Assembly: GCF_014638845.1 (NCBI RefSeq)
Contig: NZ_BMFP01000003.1
Span: forward strand, 310,001 to 374,000
Origin: Pontibacter amylolyticus
GTDB taxonomy: Bacteria; Bacteroidota; Bacteroidia; Cytophagales; Hymenobacteraceae
Length of the DNA: 64,000 nt
Reading direction: 5' to 3'
The notes below the pieces were generated by a model. It ran no database searches. It had not been told where the DNA came from and worked only from the letters and a program-made list of their open reading frames with translations. Both the position numbers and the translations under genes were made by a program. Of this stretch, positions 1 to 7,951 are shown piece by piece; within the stretch, counting starts at the first letter, position 1; each line of letters starts with the position of its first letter.

Positions 1-368
1 GCAATAATGACTATGCCATCTACAGCCTCGACGAGACGATCCTGTTCGATACGGATTCGAAGGAGATCCGCTCCGGGGCTGCACCTAAGCTAAAGCAGGT
101 GGCGCAGTCGCTGAAACAACGCTACGACGACGGGCAGATTCGCATTTACGGCTACACCGATTCCAGGGCCAGCAAAAGTTACAATAAGGAACTGGCCGAA
201 GAACGCGCAGAGGCCGTGCGTAACTGGCTGACAAAAAACGGCGATATCAGTGCTGCCCGCATTACGGTGCATGCGGTAGGTGAAGCCGACCCGGCTGCCA
301 CCAACCAGACTGCCGAGGGGCGAAAGCAGAACAGACGCGTGGAGATCGTGGCACGACGCACAAACTAG
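1..368 (+). CDS. OmpA-family protein, C-terminal part (5' truncated)
   Basis: The reading frame is open from the window edge (first full codon at position 3) to TAG at 366-368, so the start lies outside. The visible 121 residues are an OmpA/MotB-type peptidoglycan-binding domain. An ILFDTDS strand is followed by the helix, the GYTDSRAS segment carrying the conserved Asp, NKELAEERAEAVRNWL, and a C-terminal RKQNRRVEI that matches the family's NRRVE ending. Such domains bind meso-diaminopimelate in the periplasm and anchor outer-membrane proteins to the cell wall. What precedes the domain (barrel, lipoprotein or TPR region) cannot be seen. Confidence 0.88.
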   Translation, partial: NNDYAIYSLDETILFDTDSKEIRSGAAPKLKQVAQSLKQRYDDGQIRIYGYTDSRASKSYNKELAEERAEAVRNWLTKNGDISAARITVHAVGEADPAATNQTAEGRKQNRRVEIVARRTN

Positions 369-470
369 ACTTCGGCTACACCACACAAAAGCGGCTTATA
401 CGTGTGTCATTAACATGCGTATACCTAAGTAGCACAAAGCCAACTTATTAATTATTAACTTATTACGACG

Positions 471-1457
471 ATGAACACAAACGAAAATTATAATGATAGA
501 AACCGCCTGCAGGAGTTGGGCGGAAGTGATTTCCAGATAGCAGAAGGAGAGCCTAACATCAAAGGCTGGACTGTGAAAGACCCGCAGGGCAACACCATCG
601 GCGAAGTGGAAGAGCTCTTGTTTGATCCACAGAGCCGCAAGGTGCGCTACATTGTGCTGGACCTTGAAGGCAACTTCCTTGATCTGGAGCCACGCCATGT
701 GCTCATCCCTATCGGGGTAGCCGAGCTGCAGGATGCAGACGACGATGTGATCATCCCCAATATCACAGCGGACCAACTGAACGCACTGCCCGTGTACGAA
801 AAAGGCAGCCTGACACGCGAAACTGAAACGACTGTGCGCAATGTATTCGGAACAATGGGAGCCGCCGGTGCCGCCGCTGGCGCTGCTGTGGCAGGCCGTG
901 ATACGGATGATTTCTACAACGACCCTGCCTACGACGAAGACCGTTTCTACCGCAACAGACCCAACACCTCTAATGTAAAGGATGATGATCAGACGATTCC
1001 GATCATCAAAGAGGATCTGGAAGTCGGTAAGCGGGAAGTAGAAACCGGGGCCACCAACATCCGGACCCGCATTGTGGAGCGTCCCGTGGAAGAGCACATC
1101 AAACTACGCGAAGAGCATGTGGACGTGGAGCGCAGACCGGTTAATCGACCTGCAACAGAAGCAGACATGGCCAATGCCCAGGAAGGTGAGATCAACCTGA
1201 CGGAGCGTGCCGAAGAGGCCGTGGTGAACAAAGAAGCCCGTGTAGTGGAAGAGATCAACCTGCACAAAGAGGTAACCGAGCGCGACGAGACCATCCGCGA
1301 CACAGTTCGAAGCACGGAGGTGGACATTGACAAACTGGACCCGAATGACCCGCGCAGAACGAGCACAGACCCGAACGATCCACGCCGTCCTATTGATCCG
1401 AACGATCCAAACAGCCCGCGCCGACCAAACGATCCGAATGATCCCCGCAGGCCATAA
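471..1457 (+). CDS. PRC-barrel and DUF2382 domain stress protein with DPNDPRRP-repeat tail
   Basis: The 328-residue protein has an N-terminal PRC-barrel (about residues 20-110; GEVEELLFDP, VRYIVLDLEG, HVLIPIG). A short Ala/Gly-rich linker follows, then a DUF2382 (YsnF/AvaK-type) region at about 165-275 with the IIKEDLEVGKREVETG opening and EEHIKLREEHVDVERRPV. The last ~40 residues are tandem DPNDPRRP-like units. DUF2382 proteins are often stress induced; no enzymatic role is known. There is no signal peptide, so it is probably cytoplasmic. It is a single gene followed at once by a strong terminator. Confidence 0.85.
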   Translation: MNTNENYNDRNRLQELGGSDFQIAEGEPNIKGWTVKDPQGNTIGEVEELLFDPQSRKVRYIVLDLEGNFLDLEPRHVLIPIGVAELQDADDDVIIPNITADQLNALPVYEKGSLTRETETTVRNVFGTMGAAGAAAGAAVAGRDTDDFYNDPAYDEDRFYRNRPNTSNVKDDDQTIPIIKEDLEVGKREVETGATNIRTRIVERPVEEHIKLREEHVDVERRPVNRPATEADMANAQEGEINLTERAEEAVVNKEARVVEEINLHKEVTERDETIRDTVRSTEVDIDKLDPNDPRRTSTDPNDPRRPIDPNDPNSPRRPNDPNDPRRP

Positions 1458-1467
1458 CTTAGAAAGA

Positions 1468-1501
1468 AAAATCCCCTCTGCTGTAACAGAGGGGATTTTT
1501 T
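1468..1501 (+). terminator. Rho-independent terminator after the PRC-barrel gene
   Basis: An 11-bp perfect stem (AATCCCCTCTG with CAGAGGGGATT) encloses a 6-nt loop and runs into a T-tract, starting 13 nt after the stop codon at 1457. Confidence 0.9.
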
Positions 1502-1534
1502 ATGCGAGGTAAATTGCTTTCTAAAACCTGCTGA

Positions 1535-2212
1535 TTACAAGCGGCTCAGGTCGCCCTCCAGCTGGAGCAGGATGTTGTGGAGCGACTGCTCCCCCATGCG
1601 CCCGGCTTCCAGTTCAAACTGGTCCAGGTATAGCCAGGTAAATTTCTTCGACGACTTCCAGAGATTGCGCAAAGGCTCCTGCGTGTTCTTGAGCTGTTCC
1701 TCCCCACTGGCAACCACGGCACCGTTTTCAAGCAGCTGGTAGCTCAGCACCAGGTCGGTTGGGCGCGGCGTGATGGATTCCTCACCCGATGTAATGTGCG
1801 CAAAGATCAGGAAAATGACATTGCCCTTGCTCACGTACATGAACTGGCCGGGCGTCTGCCGGATATCGACCACCAGCTGTCTGCCAGCCAGCCTGTCCTG
1901 CAGGTTGAGCTTGTCTGCCGCCTGGTACATGCCGCGGCTTACGGCGGCGGCTGCCATACCCGCATCAAGCTCGCAGGAGATGGTCGAGTTCCAGCCCCAG
2001 TACACCAGCGCAGGTATAAACGAGCGCTCCAGCTGTTTGAACTGATTGCCAGTTTGTCCGGCGGCGGGTGCCTTCACCACCAGCGCGTCGTGCTGTGGTG
2101 CCGCTACCTGCTCCGTCGGCACACGTTGCTCCACAAACGAAGCGTATTTCTTCGTGCCCATACAGCTCGTCAGGCCCAGGACTGCCACCAGCAGCCAGCT
2201 AAAATTTTTCAT
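1535..2212 (-). CDS. Uncharacterised lipoprotein
   Basis: The start at 2212 is chosen because it gives a clean lipoprotein signal (MKNFSWLLVAVLGLTSC, Cys17); the upstream ATG at 2287 would add a non-signal stretch. The mature part (about 208 residues) has AGMAAAAVSRGMYQAADKL, a strand-rich middle (QLVVDIRQTPGQFMYVSKGNVIFLIF) and a C-terminal helix EAGRMGEQSLHNILLQLEGDL. It fits no family I recognise and is probably attached to a membrane facing the periplasm. It stands alone, convergent with the PRC-barrel gene. Confidence 0.75.
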   Translation of the reverse strand: MKNFSWLLVAVLGLTSCMGTKKYASFVEQRVPTEQVAAPQHDALVVKAPAAGQTGNQFKQLERSFIPALVYWGWNSTISCELDAGMAAAAVSRGMYQAADKLNLQDRLAGRQLVVDIRQTPGQFMYVSKGNVIFLIFAHITSGEESITPRPTDLVLSYQLLENGAVVASGEEQLKNTQEPLRNLWKSSKKFTWLYLDQFELEAGRMGEQSLHNILLQLEGDLSRL

Positions 2213-2407
2213 AAAAATGGTTTTTGAGGTATAACCGCCGCCTGCAGGCCAGGTCTGTTTCATCTCAAACCAGGGCATAGCCAGCAAATAGCTGACAAAT
2301 ATAATATTTTCATTCTTACACCAAAGCAGGCCTGTACAACTGCTGTTATTTTTATTACCTTAGGCATCATTTCAGATCAGCAACCCCATACCCCCTCAAC
2401 TTAACTT

Positions 2408-2713
2408 ATGGCACAAGTATCGATCAAGGACTTCGACTGGAACCGCGACTATTACGCTTATGTGTGCATCGGCGGCTACGAATGCTACAGCGGGCGCTTC
2501 CGTGCCTGGAAACTCTACAGCCTCACCAGCGACGCCGTGAAAACCCTCAGCCAGCGACAGGAAGAAGTGCGCGCGCTTTTCGAGACACAGGAAGAGCTCG
2601 AAGCCTATATCAAAGCGCTGCACGAGCAACCGGCACCGGACACCGAAGCGATCAAGCTGAACAAGATCGGCAAGGAAGGGGGCGACCAGCTGATCATCAG
2701 CTCGATTTTGTAA
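2408..2713 (+). CDS. Hypothetical protein, 101 aa
   Basis: A small soluble-looking protein without signal peptide or membrane segment. The N-terminal third is aromatic (DFDWNRDYYAYVCIGGYECYSGRF), followed by a charged helix (SQRQEEVRALFETQEELEAYIKAL). Codon use matches the high-GC neighbours. I do not recognise the family. The stop is followed at once by two copies of CTATACCT (2715 and about 2731). Confidence 0.6.
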   Translation: MAQVSIKDFDWNRDYYAYVCIGGYECYSGRFRAWKLYSLTSDAVKTLSQRQEEVRALFETQEELEAYIKALHEQPAPDTEAIKLNKIGKEGGDQLIISSIL

Positions 2714-2790
2714 GCTATACCTGCCTGCAAGCTATACCTTGCGTGAACGAGGTATACCTTAAGGGGAAGACAATCCCTTACCCTGTCTAG

Positions 2791-2948
2791 GGCCATTAAG
2801 TTCTGCCGAGGACTATCCCCTTGAGGGGATTATAGGGGTGTTCATTCGAGGCTGAGCTACTAATAGTTTATCAATTGGGAATTCACTCACAGCAGTAGAC
2901 ACCCCTCTGCGCTCCCCTCAAGGGGAGAATCCCTAGAATGAAACGGCC
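2791..2948. repeat. 158-bp palindromic MITE-like element, copy 1
   Basis: The element begins GGCCATTAAGTTCTGCC and ends with the near reverse complement (AATGAAACGGCC). Both arms carry CCCC-TTGA-GGGG mini-palindromes and GGGGTGT / ACACCCC, giving imperfect terminal inverted repeats of about 50 bp around a less conserved centre. A second copy of exactly the same length lies at 21290-21447, with strongly matching arms and a diverged middle. There is no open reading frame, which suggests a non-autonomous mobile or REP-like element. Confidence 0.8.
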
Positions 2949-2958
2949 ATACCTACCC

Positions 2959-2985
2959 TGTCATTTCGACGATAGGAGAAAGCTG
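2959..2985. repeat. Dispersed 27-bp repeat TGTCATTTCGACGATAGGAG..., copy 1
   Basis: First of three copies in the window (others at 4238-4264 and 5402-5428). All share TGTCATTTCGACGA, then AGGAGAAA and CTG, with one or two changes. This copy lies about 10 bp after the end of the MITE-like element. It is an intergenic REP-type repeat; its origin is not known. Confidence 0.8.
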
Positions 2986-3138
2986 GATTTGATCATCGAC
3001 TGCAATAGCATGCCTGTGCAAATGGCGCAAGCTAACCATAGGTATAGCCACCTGATCTCCGAACATTTCAGGTGGCGATTGGTTAAGTATTTTTCTTTTG
3101 CGTAGATAGAATTTTCCCGAAATAACGCGCTCCGGAAT

Positions 3139-3942
3139 ATGAAAAATATCAAGACACTTGCCATCCTGAACACCGTGTTTTTCCTGCTCCACCTGGTGCC
3201 TTCGCAACTCACGCTGCTGGAGCTTTTCAATAGCCAGACCATCGGCGAAGTCTCGGCCAAGTACCCGGCCCTCTTCACACCGGCAGGCATTACTTTTTCC
3301 ATCTGGGGGATTATCTACCTGGCGCTTTCGGCTTTCTGCATTTACCATCTCGTCAAAGCGTTTAAGGAGCCCGCCCTGCATGAGGCCAACGCGGACCTGA
3401 AGCGGCTCGGCTTTCTTTTTATGCTCAACAACCTGGCCACCGGCGCCTGGACCATCGCCTGGGTAAACGAGCGGCTGCTGCTCTCGGTGGTGCTGATCCT
3501 GGTGCAACTGATTACGCTGCTGCTGATCCACCTGCGACTGGGAATATTTGACAGGAGCCGCCCGGCTGCTTCGATCTGGTTTACGCAGGTGCCGCTGAGC
3601 CTGTACTTTGGCTGGATCATCATCGCCACGGTCGCCAATATCAGCGCTGCGTTGGTTGGTTTAGGTTGGGATGGTTTTGGTCTGAGCGAGGGACTCTGGA
3701 CAATGATAATGATCGTGGCGGCCACCCTGATCGTGGTATATGTAGTCTTTAGCCGGACGAACCCTGTGGTGGGGCTGGTTGGTGTCTGGGCGCTCTACGG
3801 CATCATTCTCAAACACCGTGAACTCAATGTAGCGGAAAGCCCGCAGATCATCACAACGGCCTGGATCTGTTTTGCAGTAGTGGGAATGGTGGTGTTGCTG
3901 GTGTTTTTCAGGTATGGGAAAGTAGTGCAGGAACAGGTATAG
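3139..3942 (+). CDS. Tryptophan-rich sensory protein / TspO-like multipass membrane protein
   Basis: The 267 residues are almost wholly hydrophobic, with about seven predicted membrane spans and short charged loops. The FTPAGITFSIWGIIYLAL segment and the repeated Trp residues (WTIAWVNERLL, SIWFTQVPLSLYFGWIII, GLWTMIMI) resemble the TspO/MBR-related tryptophan-rich family. Substrate and signal are unknown; tetrapyrrole or tryptophan-derived ligands are known for TspO itself. The stop codon TAG lies inside a perfect inverted pair of the window's iterated motif (3934-3956). Confidence 0.7.
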   Translation: MKNIKTLAILNTVFFLLHLVPSQLTLLELFNSQTIGEVSAKYPALFTPAGITFSIWGIIYLALSAFCIYHLVKAFKEPALHEANADLKRLGFLFMLNNLATGAWTIAWVNERLLLSVVLILVQLITLLLIHLRLGIFDRSRPAASIWFTQVPLSLYFGWIIIATVANISAALVGLGWDGFGLSEGLWTMIMIVAATLIVVYVVFSRTNPVVGLVGVWALYGIILKHRELNVAESPQIITTAWICFAVVGMVVLLVFFRYGKVVQEQV

Positions 3943-3956
3943 CCAGGCTATACCTG
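3934..3956. repeat. Perfect inverted pair of the iterated motif over a stop codon
   Basis: CAGGTATAGCC, one spacer base, then GGCTATACCTG: an 11-bp perfect inverted repeat. It contains the TAG stop of the TspO-like gene. There is no T-tract, so it is not a standard terminator. Confidence 0.9.
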
Positions 3957-4042
3957 ACAGACGGGGCAGCTACTTCAACAACCGCCAGGCAGCTGAATTG
4001 ATGCATCATCACGTACACATATAACAAAAACGAAAAGCTTCT

Positions 4043-4120
4043 TTAATCGATCACCAGCTCAATGATGATATAAGCGACTGAGCCAACCAATAGCAGCGCA
4101 AGTACAGTATTCGGAGTCAT
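4043..4120 (-). CDS. Possible 25-aa single-pass membrane peptide
   Basis: ATG at 4120 opens a 25-codon frame ending in TAA, encoding MTPNTVLALLLVGSVAYIIIELVID: a short polar head, about 18 hydrophobic residues and an acidic end. The layout is like KdpF-type small membrane subunits, but no kdp genes are near and no convincing ribosome-binding site is seen. It could be chance; codon choice in the hydrophobic stretch is unremarkable. Confidence 0.3.
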   Translation of the reverse strand: MTPNTVLALLLVGSVAYIIIELVID

Positions 4121-4237
4121 AGGCCATTCTGATTATTAGTGAAACATAGAACCAAATCAGTTCATCTACTATAGTTAACTAGCTTGTTTACAGAAAGTTT
4201 CGCCTAACAACATGTCATTTCCGAAACGACCCCACTT

Positions 4238-4264
4238 TGTCATTTCGACGATAGGAGAAATCTG
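4238..4264. repeat. Dispersed 27-bp repeat, copy 2
   Basis: TGTCATTTCGACGATAGGAG followed by AAATCTG, nearly identical to the copies at 2959 and 5402. Confidence 0.8.
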
Positions 4265-4462
4265 AATTCCTATACCTGCTGCATATGACCTGCTCCTTCC
4301 CTCTCAAATAATTAAAATAAGCTATCTTTCCTTCCTGGCCTTCTAATCTTTCCATACCTTGAGCCTCTGAATCCGGGCAAACGGGCGGCTGCCCTGGCTG
4401 AAAAATTAGAAACCACTGGCAACAGGAGCTGCCGTATTGCATACCTGGATACCGACAAAAAG

Positions 4463-5272
4463 ATGAAACTATTCCTTTGCTTTTCCTTGCTGCTGTTTAC
4501 GTTCTCATGCACCGTGCATCGGCAAATGAAGCTCCCAGCCCGTCCGGCCGCTGCTTTGTCGGGTTCAGCCTTCTACCAGCAAGCGGCCGCCTATACCTGG
4601 CAGCAGCGCGATTCGCTGGCCGTGCGGGAAATCCTCAGTGGCAATGTGCCGGACTTCCTTCAAAAATTTGTGGCTATACCTGTCACCGCTACAAACGCTG
4701 AGGGTAAAACCATAGAGGCTACTTTTTATGCCAGTCCGGACTACGTGAGCATCGGCAGCAAACAGGACTGGGCCCGTATCCCCCTCACCCCAATGGCCGC
4801 GCAGCAACTGGCCGACAGCCTGGGTTGTTTTCTGCCTACCCGCAAAATGGTGGACGCTATTTACAAGCAAGCCGCCATTAAACTCGAGCCTCTCCCTCTC
4901 TACGCCCTCCGGGACAGCACCCCTACCTTCTACCACCATCACCTCATGATCGAAGGGCAGCGCCAGGGGCGCAAAGGACTGATTGCCGGCATCAAAAAGG
5001 ATATCGTGATCAGCAGCAAAGTGAACCGCGACCCGCGTCCCGACCGCGTCGCCATCTACGGCTGGCACCGCACAGACGGCAAAGCCATACAGCCGCTCTA
5101 TACCGGGCACATCAACTGGTATGTAGACTATAGCCACGGCATCCGACTTATTCACCGGAAGCTAAAGGTTAACGGCAAGTGGATGGATTATACGCAGGTG
5201 CTGCAAGACCCCGAACTTCGGCAGTTGCTTTGCGATGAGGAGGTGTGTGATTTTACTGCTTATCCTTACTGA
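4463..5272 (+). CDS. Uncharacterised lipoprotein, 269 aa
   Basis: The N-terminus MKLFLCFSLLLFTFSC is a lipoprotein signal with Cys16. The mature protein carries a conserved-looking block with DFLQKFVAIPV, YHHHLMIEGQRQGRKGL, VNRDPRPDRVAIYGWHR and GHINWYVDYSHGIRLIHRKL. Clustered His, Asp and Tyr residues suggest a catalytic or binding site. I have the impression of a widespread family without known function, but cannot name it. It is a single gene, preceded by about 200 bp that include a REP-type repeat. Confidence 0.7.
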   Translation: MKLFLCFSLLLFTFSCTVHRQMKLPARPAAALSGSAFYQQAAAYTWQQRDSLAVREILSGNVPDFLQKFVAIPVTATNAEGKTIEATFYASPDYVSIGSKQDWARIPLTPMAAQQLADSLGCFLPTRKMVDAIYKQAAIKLEPLPLYALRDSTPTFYHHHLMIEGQRQGRKGLIAGIKKDIVISSKVNRDPRPDRVAIYGWHRTDGKAIQPLYTGHINWYVDYSHGIRLIHRKLKVNGKWMDYTQVLQDPELRQLLCDEEVCDFTAYPY

Positions 5273-5401
5273 ATATTATTTTACGCATGATTCGTCAATT
5301 ACCGGCCACAATGCGTGCGGGCCTCTGGGAACCAATTACGAGAAACCTAGCTGCTGTTGGACTAGCCATTAATATTTTAAACTGAAAATAATCTTTCACC
5401 C

Positions 5402-5428
5402 TGTCATTTCGACGAAAGGAGAAATCTG
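5402..5428. repeat. Dispersed 27-bp repeat, copy 3, providing a ribosome-binding site
   Basis: TGTCATTTCGACGAAAGGAG then AAATCTG. The AGGAG inside the repeat lies about 10 nt before the ATG at 5432, so the repeat itself gives the downstream gene its Shine-Dalgarno-like sequence. Confidence 0.8.
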
Positions 5429-5431
5429 GAT

Positions 5432-6289
5432 ATGATAACCGACCGCGACACCAATTTCGTTTACTTCAGCAGCCTGATCAAAGAGCGGCCCGCGCTGAAA
5501 AGCTTTTGGCTGAATCTGGAGAAGAAGCTTAAAGGGGCAGGTATACCCTATGGCTTTATTGAGAACACAAACGACATCTGGTGCCGCGACTACATGCCCG
5601 TGCAGATTTCACCGAAAGCTTTTGTGCAGTTCAATTACTATCCCTCCTACTGCGACACTGTGAAGTACCGGCCTACGATTACAGATCCTTCACATGTACA
5701 ATTAAGCCATCCATTAACAGGCACAACAGTGCAACATCAGCTGCTGCTGGATGGCGGTAATGTCGTGAGATCAAATAATGCGGTCGTGTTGACAGAACGA
5801 ATCTTTAAAGTAAACAATAGCCTCGAAAAAGAGGATGTGCTCGCACAGCTGAAGCAGGCATTGCAGGTGGAGCAGCTATACCTGATCCCTTCCCAGCCTG
5901 GTGACTTTACCGGCCACTCAGATGGCATGGTGCGGTTCGTGGATGACAATACTTTGCTGGTTGCCAATTATAGTGGAGAGCTGGATTATTGGAAAAACAG
6001 GTATAGGAATATGCTGAAAAAGACTGGACTGCACTTGGTAGAATTCCCAGCTGCACCTGCGGAAGAGAAAAACGAAAATGGAGATTACCCTGCCACCGGC
6101 TGCTACATCAATTTCGCTCAGATTGGCAATGTGATTTTGTTTCCACAGTTCGCCATACCTCAAGACAAGGAGGCATTGAAGGAGGCGGAGCGCATCTTCA
6201 AGGATTGTCAGGTGATACCTGTGCCGAGCGGTGAATTAGCTAAGGATGGTGGGGTATTAAACTGTGCGACTTGGAATGTGAAGGTCTGA
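5432..6289 (+). CDS. Agmatine deiminase / peptidylarginine deiminase-family protein
   Basis: 285 residues of the guanidino-group modifying (PAD_porph) fold. Family landmarks are in order: NDIWCRDYMPV (conserved Asp), LLLDGGNVV, GHSDGMVRFVDDN (catalytic His and Asp) and, near the end, GGVLNCATWNV with the nucleophilic Cys. Agmatine deiminase converts agmatine to N-carbamoylputrescine; related enzymes act on peptidyl-arginine. There is no signal peptide, which favours a cytoplasmic small-molecule enzyme. No polyamine partner gene (carbamoylputrescine amidase) is adjacent, so the substrate is open. The start follows AGGAG in a repeat. Confidence 0.85.
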   Translation: MITDRDTNFVYFSSLIKERPALKSFWLNLEKKLKGAGIPYGFIENTNDIWCRDYMPVQISPKAFVQFNYYPSYCDTVKYRPTITDPSHVQLSHPLTGTTVQHQLLLDGGNVVRSNNAVVLTERIFKVNNSLEKEDVLAQLKQALQVEQLYLIPSQPGDFTGHSDGMVRFVDDNTLLVANYSGELDYWKNRYRNMLKKTGLHLVEFPAAPAEEKNENGDYPATGCYINFAQIGNVILFPQFAIPQDKEALKEAERIFKDCQVIPVPSGELAKDGGVLNCATWNVKV

Positions 6290-6357
6290 CAAACAGCCAA
6301 CATGATCAGCAGAAACTAGTATCATTACCCTGTGCCCACTGCGGGTAAAGGCTGCTA

Positions 6358-6870
6358 TTACTCTACTTCCACGATCATCTCTACTTCCACTGCCATGTTA
6401 AACGGAAGCGCATTGGTGCCTACCGAAGTCCGCGTATGTTTGCCCATGTCTCCAAAAACTGCGAGCATCACATCGGAATACCCGTTGATCACTTTCGATT
6501 GGTCGTAAAAGGTCGCGGCCGAATTCACATACCCATTCACTTTCACGATACGCTTTACCCGCTTCAGGTCACCCAGCTCTTTTTTCAGTACCGCCAGTTG
6601 CAGCAGGGCAATTAACTTTGCCGCCTCATACCCCTCCTCCACAGTCAGGTCCTGTCCCAACTTGCCCTTTATGTACTCGCCGTTGCTGGTACGTGGGCCT
6701 TTGCCCGATAGGTAAATCAGGTTTCCAACTTTTACAGCGTCTACAAAACTGCCACCGGCGGCCGGCACTTGCGGCAGCTGGATGTTTAATTGCGCTAACT
6801 TTTCTTCCGGAGACTGCGCAAAAGCCACGAACGTGGTAAAGAACATCAGGATCAGTAGGAGTGTTTTCAT
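6358..6870 (-). CDS. Secreted RidA/YjgF-family protein
   Basis: A Sec signal peptide (MKTLLLILMFFTTFVAFAQ) precedes a RidA-like domain: VGNLIYLSGKGP, EEGYEAAKLIALLQLAVLKKELGDL, VKVNGYVNS and the C-terminal TRTSVGTNALPFNMAVEVEMIVE. That last segment holds the Arg expected to bind the carboxylate of imine or enamine intermediates in active RidA. Export is unusual compared with cytosolic RidA but is seen in Bacteroidota. It is a single gene, convergent with the agmatine-deiminase-like gene. Confidence 0.85.
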   Translation of the reverse strand: MKTLLLILMFFTTFVAFAQSPEEKLAQLNIQLPQVPAAGGSFVDAVKVGNLIYLSGKGPRTSNGEYIKGKLGQDLTVEEGYEAAKLIALLQLAVLKKELGDLKRVKRIVKVNGYVNSAATFYDQSKVINGYSDVMLAVFGDMGKHTRTSVGTNALPFNMAVEVEMIVEVE

Positions 6871-7142
6871 AGCTGGAGGATTGGTTATTTATAGCAATCA
6901 GATCAGTGCTCTGTCATCGGACGAGGTTTCACCTTTAAAGGTTGAGTCTTAAGATCGTCTTATTTGCTGACCATCATTTGAAAGGAAATTGTTCATTCAT
7001 ATTCATAAGCTACCTAAACGTAATGGTATTTTTATGATTTTAGAGACAATGCCCAATTTTTTTAATCTGAAAATATAATAATAAACTCAACCTTTTGTCA
7101 TATATAGGAGTTAGCTAATAAACTCATCCACCTATATTCAAA

Positions 7143-7886
7143 ATGGCTAAATTAAGAGAATCAACAATACAAGCAAGAGCGATCGCTGAACTCGAATCTT
7201 TTTATCAAAGCAGAGAAAATAATAACAATATCCAATCGCGTAAGGAAGCACGAACAGTCAAGAAATCGGGAGGCAAACGGGCTGACGGGTTATTATGCTT
7301 CCATAAAAAAGAGAGTCAGTATTATACTGTATCCATAGAAGCTAAATCCCATAGGACACTTGGTGCATTGAAGTCTAGTATAAGTGATGATCACATTGGA
7401 ATGCATGGTATTTTGGCTGCTGTAACAGTTGCTGCAATGAGTGCGCTATACCTCAGTTTATTCACTGAAATGGCCTGGTACTTTGTCATGCTAATTACTG
7501 TTCTCATCCTACCTGTTACCTATCTACTTACTTTTGCGATGTTAGATTGGCTGGACTTTGACAAGCATAAATTCAATGGAGTTGTAGAGCAGCTTAGACA
7601 GTATCCTGCTAACGAACAGTGGATCGCTTACTCAAAATACACCGAGAACTTATTGGCTTCAACTCCATCAATATTCAGGAAAGACCACATTCAAATATTA
7701 AAAAGCAATTGCATGGCAAATGGTTTTGGTCTGCTTTTAATCGGCCATCAGAAGAATGAAATAATCATGGAGCCTAGTCCTAAGAAGGGTGACTATTTGC
7801 AGTATTACTGTTGCGCACAGGAAATGCGATCCGCGTTGAATGTCACTATTATCCCAGATAAAACCTATTCTGAATTATTGCCTTAA
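7143..7886 (+). CDS. Putative PD-(D/E)xK nuclease-like protein with membrane segments
   Basis: 247 residues. RADGLLCFHK followed about 15 residues later by YTVSIEAKSH has the D-x(n)-ExK spacing of PD-(D/E)xK nucleases (restriction-endonuclease-like fold). A hairpin of two membrane helices follows (about residues 97-140; GILAAVTVAAMSALYLSLF and WYFVMLITVLILPVTYLLTF), then a soluble C-terminus beginning DWLDFDKHKF. The composition is AT-rich, unlike the flanking core genes. It lies 65 bp upstream of an EEP nuclease and the type I R-M locus. The nuclease call is inferred from short motifs only. Confidence 0.55.
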   Translation: MAKLRESTIQARAIAELESFYQSRENNNNIQSRKEARTVKKSGGKRADGLLCFHKKESQYYTVSIEAKSHRTLGALKSSISDDHIGMHGILAAVTVAAMSALYLSLFTEMAWYFVMLITVLILPVTYLLTFAMLDWLDFDKHKFNGVVEQLRQYPANEQWIAYSKYTENLLASTPSIFRKDHIQILKSNCMANGFGLLLIGHQKNEIIMEPSPKKGDYLQYYCCAQEMRSALNVTIIPDKTYSELLP

Positions 7887-7951
7887 CCTGAAGCTAAGAA
7901 GGTTAATATTCAAGGTAGTTATAAGAGACTATCGATCATCTATGACAAGGT

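Larger units (their letters stand above)
3957..4462. other. Gene-poor intergenic region, about 500 bp
   Basis: This stretch holds a possible 25-codon membrane peptide on the minus strand (4043-4120) and one dispersed REP-type repeat (4238-4264), with a partial TGTCATTTC copy just before it at about 4213. Otherwise it is AT-rich sequence in which I see no gene or clear promoter. Confidence 0.6.

Noticed and set aside
6931..6942. 12-bp palindrome ACCTTTAAAGGT upstream of the RidA gene
   Set aside because: Short and AT-centred, with no supporting context for an operator.
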